17,703 nucleotides of DNA from Elusimicrobiota bacterium (GTDB taxonomy: Bacteria > Elusimicrobiota > Elusimicrobia > Elusimicrobiales > Elusimicrobiaceae). This document shows, piece by piece, positions 16,901 through 17,703 of this stretch. Location of the stretch: positions 1 through 17,703 of the forward strand of contig JAEXBW010000054.1 in assembly GCA_023393825.1 (NCBI GenBank), read 5' to 3'. A program made the position numbers and the translations under genes. The number at the start of each line of letters is the position of its first letter. Positions within the stretch are counted from its first letter, which is position 1. The notes under the pieces are model-generated. The model ran no database searches. It was given only the letters and a program-made list of their open reading frames with translations, and was not told the origin of the DNA.

Positions 16901-17116
16901 GCCTTGTATATAACCGCCTATCTTGGAGTAGGTTTTATCGGGCTGGGTCCTGTCTGCGCTGTAGAATAAGGCAGGGTCCCATCTGTCTGCGGGAACTTCT
17001 ATAATGCTGTTTTTTCCTTCTGTAATATTTTTCCAAAACTCGTCCTTAGTAAGCGCGCCTGGCATTATTGCGCCTATACCTATAACTGCTATGGGTTCAA
17101 GGTTCTGTTTAGACAT
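7901..17116 (-). CDS. Giant iterative type I lipid/polyketide synthase (KS-AT-KS-4xACP-KR-DH)
   Basis: A 3071-residue megasynthase. KS1, residues 5-465: Cys215 in DAACASS, His349 in EAHGTA, His388 in IGHAKAA. AT, 605-910: FPGQGAQ at 610, GHSLGEY with Ser707, HAFHS at 809-813, the malonyl-type signature. A cysteine-containing linker (C969, C972, C985, C986) follows. KS2, about 989-1500, is divergent: Cys1241 in SGACAST, His1389 in SHETYT, His1429 in TGHSMGAG. Four carrier domains follow, with GIDTVKQ Thr at 1653, 1797, 1939 and 2080, separated by Ala/Pro/Val linkers. KR: structural half from about 2190, TGAGRGIG at 2441, Tyr2631 in DYASAN. DH, about 2790-3068: His2825 in DHAIEGTPYVP and Glu2993 in LIEAAFQ. 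The order recalls PUFA (PfaA-like) synthases but adds a second KS and a DH on one chain. No ER or thioesterase. The ATG follows AGGAG at 9 bases. It probably makes an unsaturated or hydroxylated long-chain product; the product is unknown. Confidence 0.93.
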   Translation of the reverse strand: MSKQNLEPIAVIGIGAIMPGALTKDEFWKNITEGKNSIIEVPADRWDPALFYSADRTQPDKTYSKIGGYIQGFHFNPLKFRIPPNIAKQMDTVQQMALEISAMALADSGYDKKEFDRTRTAVIIANAMGGLKNEDTNARIYKTVYHDMLRHSPAFSSLSPATAEAIIGDIDKAVNEKYLPVTEDTMPGELPNVISGRVANVFNLNGTSFAIDAACASSIAALDQAVNGLRLGNYDMALCGGVDQMMSPAAYIKFCKIGALSAEGSFAFDARANGFVMAEGAGIVILKRLSDAVAAGDKIYGVIRSIGSSSDGRGKGITAPNPKGQKLAIEHAFKQVDYTPDMVGLMEAHGTATKVGDAAELSALNEVFAPFAKPATIGLSSIKSQIGHAKAAAGIASVIKVMLALHNKVLPPSINFETPNPIVDWANSPFKVITKAAPWETNTIRRANVSSFGFGGTNFHLAAEEYHPALTTRTAEPNLVNQEKEMTQTQNSQTQYKLMVPIEKLQGDMLVFSGDTKQDLFNNLNSAVRSITSDPLYLTKAAYQNHTASQKAFAVSINAESPEKLKEKIEYFIKTASGSDVWAEQSLYLKMKGIYPFYPTQQKPKVCLMFPGQGAQYVDMMKDLASKYKVVRDTFEEADAIVHDLIGKTLTEVLWSKDGETKEQYKEREEAIKQTQITQPAILTANVAMMRLLYQFGIKPDVAMGHSLGEYGAAVASGVLSFGDAIKAVTMRGSAMASIKVEDPGKMAAVSASVEKIEPELKKISGYVAVANKNCPTQTVIAGESKSVEDAVALFNAMGIQAVIVPVSHAFHSAIVKPAMPFYRNFLNSLKVNAPQIPITSNVSADFYPNDPELIKDIMMTQIMSSVEWIKQVELAYSRGVRLFIECGPKRVLSAFVTSTLADKKDIWVLASNHPKRGGITEFNDLMANLVSAGIAVDWSKTDMTKEDTIFNPAFAAAFKDNVQTESPCIPCATVKAEVSSSSSCCNTQVVISGIAAGTPGSWEKVFREGNLDEILRGQNLIENLSVEAQQKQIDKNIEYVVKSRVGNHRVEKLQDISQSVKLVARKGSFDLEKEFGMPAKWVKSMDSSFTLAIAAGILALKDAGIPLVLYYKPTTAGGYLPDRWGLPQNMIDDTGVIFTSAFPVINTWAYEVSTKVADTLMNKTKEEVKAFYQYLINTIADEALKAHITAWFNEHFAQYEQHQARVFSQDFLLKAIPIAHSQFCQWIRARGPATHLSGACASTAQSISLAEDWIKLGRAKRVVIIAADDVTNDIVQEWILAGFLASGAVSKEADVTQAALPFDRRRNGMIVGMGAAGLVVEAESEVKKRGMLPLTKLLATEITNSAFHPTRLDVNHVAEVMDRMVSKAEKKYNLNRAEMSKETVFISHETYTPARGGSASAEVFALKNTFKDNVKNVIVSNVKGFTGHSMGAGLEDVIAVHSLNTGNVPPIANYKEPDPELEGINLSKGGHYNFKYALRLAAGFGSQLSMTLQEKVWTSGQPRIEDNAKYTAWLKESSMQENPVLEVINNTLRIKDNYQAGKKPALVMEASQAFVDKADAGHSHHAAAPASVPVAMPAPVAQAAAPVAAPAPVAAVAPAAAPVQAAAAIAPRQLDETKVTAEVLDLIAQKTGYPKDMLDMDLDMEADLGIDTVKQAELFAAMRDMYTLPKMEGMQLKDYPTIRHCVKFVITTAAQGGEVSAPAAVVATPVAAPVVAAAIPAAQPAVVAPTPVVAPAPAVVAAPAPGQAAPAAIAPRHLDETQVTAEILDLIAQKTGYPKDMLELDLDMEADLGIDTVKQAELFAAMRDIYSLPKMEGMQLKDYPTIRHCIKFVINTAAQGGEAVAAPAPVVAAAIPAAQPAFVAPVAPAVTPAPVQVAPVAPAPVAASVQSAPAAAPKILDEAKVSDEIVNLIAEKTGYPKDMLDMDLDMEADLGIDTVKQAELFASMREIYELPKTEGIQLKDYPTIRHCINYVITTAANPVAAPVAEPAVAPVVTPVVAPAPVQPAPVVAPVVAPVATPAPAVAPVAAAPVHASAPKILDQAKVTEEIVNLIAEKTGYPKDMLDLDLDMEADLGIDTVKQAELFASMRENYDLPKTEGIQLKDYPTIRHCINYVITTAANPVAPVAEQAPVAAVAPAAEVAAPVATPAAAQEPVAQVPAQAAQPAQPAAAPVQEEPKHYEGEDSHNKKLRFIPTLVEAPLAEKAARKLSAQRTVLIFSDSAPLTKAYSDSFKEQGVKTHIFTTLKTRGKNTTIVNWDSLEETTAALEQFAKENEGGVQGIVYLLGCSIKKFDKKINPHNELTKYLMPLFMACKIFVKDLSNRTDADTFLSVVFKVDGALGYKTTEAISPTIGAVCGGATCFRKDLYEIGGVLTKIFDFEPSAAPEYMAQKTVEELLTGDDRALIGFYEDKRSTLFSLPRKLNRSKKHMDLTGKTIAFTGAGRGIGAILSQKIAQQYKSRILILDIIDNNEKSAYWATLNEAELKELKNQIWQELKADTSVRATPVLLERAFGKIKDSITLYKNMQKIKALGGDVDYYNCDVTNSSMMKEVITKIKAKYGKVDGLIHFAGLERSKLLTDKTTEEYYRIFDVKATSAAAFVANNLVKDTGFYAFASSIAGKYGNLGQSDYASANDFLAKLCISLQNQGQRAVSIDMSAYASVGMGVRPGVVEFLESQGLKFVDPYDGMQIFLDEIVYGRIPEIVLTDDLGKLDWDKQIRINEPFEEEDENPSGALLPGGNSTPSSAAPAAAAAQAEEEQEEQAEPAPATAKQEVAVQAEPADVQPSALVEQENFFLGDIKTLVKGKELAAENTFTAQYPFLFDHAIEGTPYVPGVMGIETFVEAATTLLGSQPQGLEDVHFYLPIKLLRRNPQTVRVKAQEQGGKVNLEIESDFINSKGIKMGNTRRHFTARVLEAFESKWNNYKSKVNLEGSYAVTKEEIYTKYFHGPSFQVLDGILKIDNNAVLGVYKKPQEVLFHDGPKHLLAYPMLIEAAFQTCGYRDLAVENRMTLPDSIGKVYIHGKGEAPQKLYMLAVFTGKNIEGKSVYDAFVFDEKGKLWAELSDYQMIGQ
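10766..12280 (-). repeat. Four tandem carrier-domain repeats inside the synthase gene
   Basis: The segment encoding residues about 1613-2117 repeats four times, with unit lengths of 432, 426 and 423 bases measured between the Thr codons. Each unit is a roughly 75-residue carrier domain (TGYPKDML, DMEADLGIDTVKQAELFA, KDYPTIRHC) plus a 60-residue Ala/Pro/Val linker. The domains are nearly identical and the linkers vary, as expected from duplication with selection on the domains. Confidence 0.9.
15659..15673 (-). promoter_or_regulatory. Internal ribosome-binding site and in-frame ATG in the synthase gene
   Basis: Inside the KS1-AT linker, CAGGAG (15673-15668) stands 6 bases before an in-frame ATG (Met486, 15661-15659), followed by a low-complexity TQTQNSQTQ stretch. 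The spacing is ideal. It could allow a second product of about 2586 residues beginning with AT, or be the scar of a fusion of two once-separate genes. Confidence 0.45.
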
Positions 17117-17160
17117 AAAAATCTACTCCTGATCAATTGTTAGGGTTTTAAGATAGGAAG

Positions 17161-17181
17161 GCTTTGCACGAAAGCTTTGCA
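17161..17181. repeat. Direct repeat in the synthase leader
   Basis: GCTTTGCA occurs at 17161-17168 and 17174-17181, 13 bases apart start to start, about 45 to 65 bases upstream of the synthase ATG. A regulator site or a weak RNA hairpin are both possible. Confidence 0.3.
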
Positions 17182-17207
17182 GCTTGGGTGAATTTCTCAT
17201 ATAATAA

Positions 17208-17236
17208 ATGATATTAAATAAAAAAGGCCAAGGCAA
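17208..17236 (-). promoter_or_regulatory. Possible promoter of the synthase operon
   Basis: On the minus strand TTGCCT (17236-17231) and TATCAT (17213-17208) are 17 bases apart, giving a start near 17201 and a leader of about 85 bases. The same -10 sequence, TATCAT, occurs at the sigma-factor promoter. Confidence 0.4.
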
Positions 17237-17247
17237 ATGCCCAAGCC
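17220..17247 (-). terminator. Terminator-like hairpin between the divergent genes
   Basis: GGCTTGGGC/GCCTTGGCC (17247-17239 with 17234-17226, one mismatch and two G-U pairs) is followed by six T on the minus strand. It overlaps the proposed -35 box of the synthase. It may stop antisense transcripts from the HIT gene before they enter the synthase, or act as an attenuator if transcription starts further upstream. Confidence 0.4.
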
Positions 17248-17298
17248 CCCAAAACAGCGGAAATTAAAAAAAAGCGTCATTTTTCAATTATAATTTTG

Positions 17299-17304
17299 TA
17301 TAAT
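17299..17304 (+). promoter_or_regulatory. -10 box of the HIT gene
   Basis: TATAAT at 17299-17304 would start transcription around 17311, only about 3 bases before the ATG at 17314. A second TATAAT lies at 17289-17294. No convincing -35 box and no ribosome site are seen, so a very short or absent leader is likely. Confidence 0.45.
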
Positions 17305-17313
17305 AAAACAACG

Positions 17314-17652
17314 ATGAGCGATTGTATTTTTTGCAAAATAGCAACAGGGGAAGCAAGAGCGCAAATTATCTACCAAGATGATGACGTTGTTGCTTTTAAG
17401 GATTTAAATCCCCACGCCCCTACGCATATACTTATTATACCAATAAAGCATATAGACTGCCTTGGCTCGGCCAAGCAGGAAGATATTGAGTTGTTGGGCA
17501 AAGTACAATACGCGGCCGCAAAGATAGCGGCGGAATTGGGTCTTAAAGATTTTCGCCTTGTTGCCAATAACGGCAGAGGCGCAGGCCAAACAGTTATGCA
17601 TCTGCACTACCATTTAATGGCAGGCAGACGCTTTTTGTGGCCCGCAGGTTAA
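17314..17652 (+). CDS. hinT: HIT-family (HinT-like) nucleotide phosphoramidase
   Basis: A 112-residue protein with the family opening MSDCIFCKIATGE, the DLNPHAPTHILIIPIKH segment (about residues 30-46) and the histidine triad HLHYHLMAG near the C-terminus, ending WPAG. HinT-type enzymes hydrolyse AMP-lysine-like purine phosphoramidates in the cytoplasm. The length matches the family. I chose ATG 17314 because homologues begin MSDCIFCK; an in-frame TTG at 17296 would add six residues that fall in the promoter region. The gene is divergent from the synthase operon and probably functionally unrelated to it. The last 51 bases of the window after the stop hold a weak ACAAT/ATTGT hairpin and no identifiable gene. 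Confidence 0.95.
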   Translation: MSDCIFCKIATGEARAQIIYQDDDVVAFKDLNPHAPTHILIIPIKHIDCLGSAKQEDIELLGKVQYAAAKIAAELGLKDFRLVANNGRGAGQTVMHLHYHLMAGRRFLWPAG

Positions 17653-17703
17653 GCCCTAAACAATTTTATTTTATTGTCCCCCGGATAAGGTGGTGAAAAG
17701 TAA

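Noticed and set aside
17693..17703. Possible start of a further gene (GTG AAA AGT AA) after an AAGG-like site
   Set aside because: Only 11 bases remain before the window ends, so nothing can be supported.

Overview
The window reads as a piece of a gut-type Elusimicrobiota genome (Elusimicrobium-like). This rests on a mid-GC chromosome, a pilin-like gene with the GFTLIE...QYQ signature that this phylum carries in many copies, and a giant stand-alone lipid/polyketide synthase beside ordinary housekeeping genes. The taxonomic call is an inference; no marker gene in the window settles it. No transposase, integrase, CRISPR array or phage gene is visible.

Layout. 71-223 (+) is a 50-residue lipoprotein followed by a terminator. 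307-783 (-) is a type IV pilin-like protein, preceded on its own strand by a leader (about 823-990) whose segments can form either a strong intrinsic terminator or a competing long hairpin. 1105-1436 holds a possible promoter and a dense cluster of hairpins, one with a 10-bp stem and a UUCG loop, in front of two very AT-rich surface-glycan genes: a DUF115-like protein (1464-2345, +) and a GT4-type glycosyltransferase (2349-3437, +). 3438-3705 has no gene but several palindromes, then tRNA-Arg(CCT) (3706-3778, -). 3857-5484 (-) is a sigma-70 family factor with a long lysine-rich tail, overlapping apt by ATGA.

The main object is a minus-strand operon, 17116 down to 5576: a 3071-residue synthase (KS-AT-KS-4xACP-KR-DH), an Sfp-type phosphopantetheinyl transferase and an acyl-CoA carboxylase carboxyltransferase subunit, closed by a terminator at 5523-5552. 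The logic is self-contained. The carboxylase family makes carboxylated extender units, the transferase arms carrier domains, and the synthase condenses, ketoreduces and dehydrates. No enoylreductase or thioesterase is present, so an unsaturated product released by another enzyme or offloading route is expected. The oddest point is that all four carrier domains have threonine (GIDTVK) where the phosphopantetheine-accepting serine normally lies.

A divergent HIT-family protein (17314-17652, +) closes the window. Two genes here (sigma factor and HIT) have no Shine-Dalgarno sequence and sit immediately after a plausible -10 box, suggesting leaderless transcripts; most of the others have clear Shine-Dalgarno sites.
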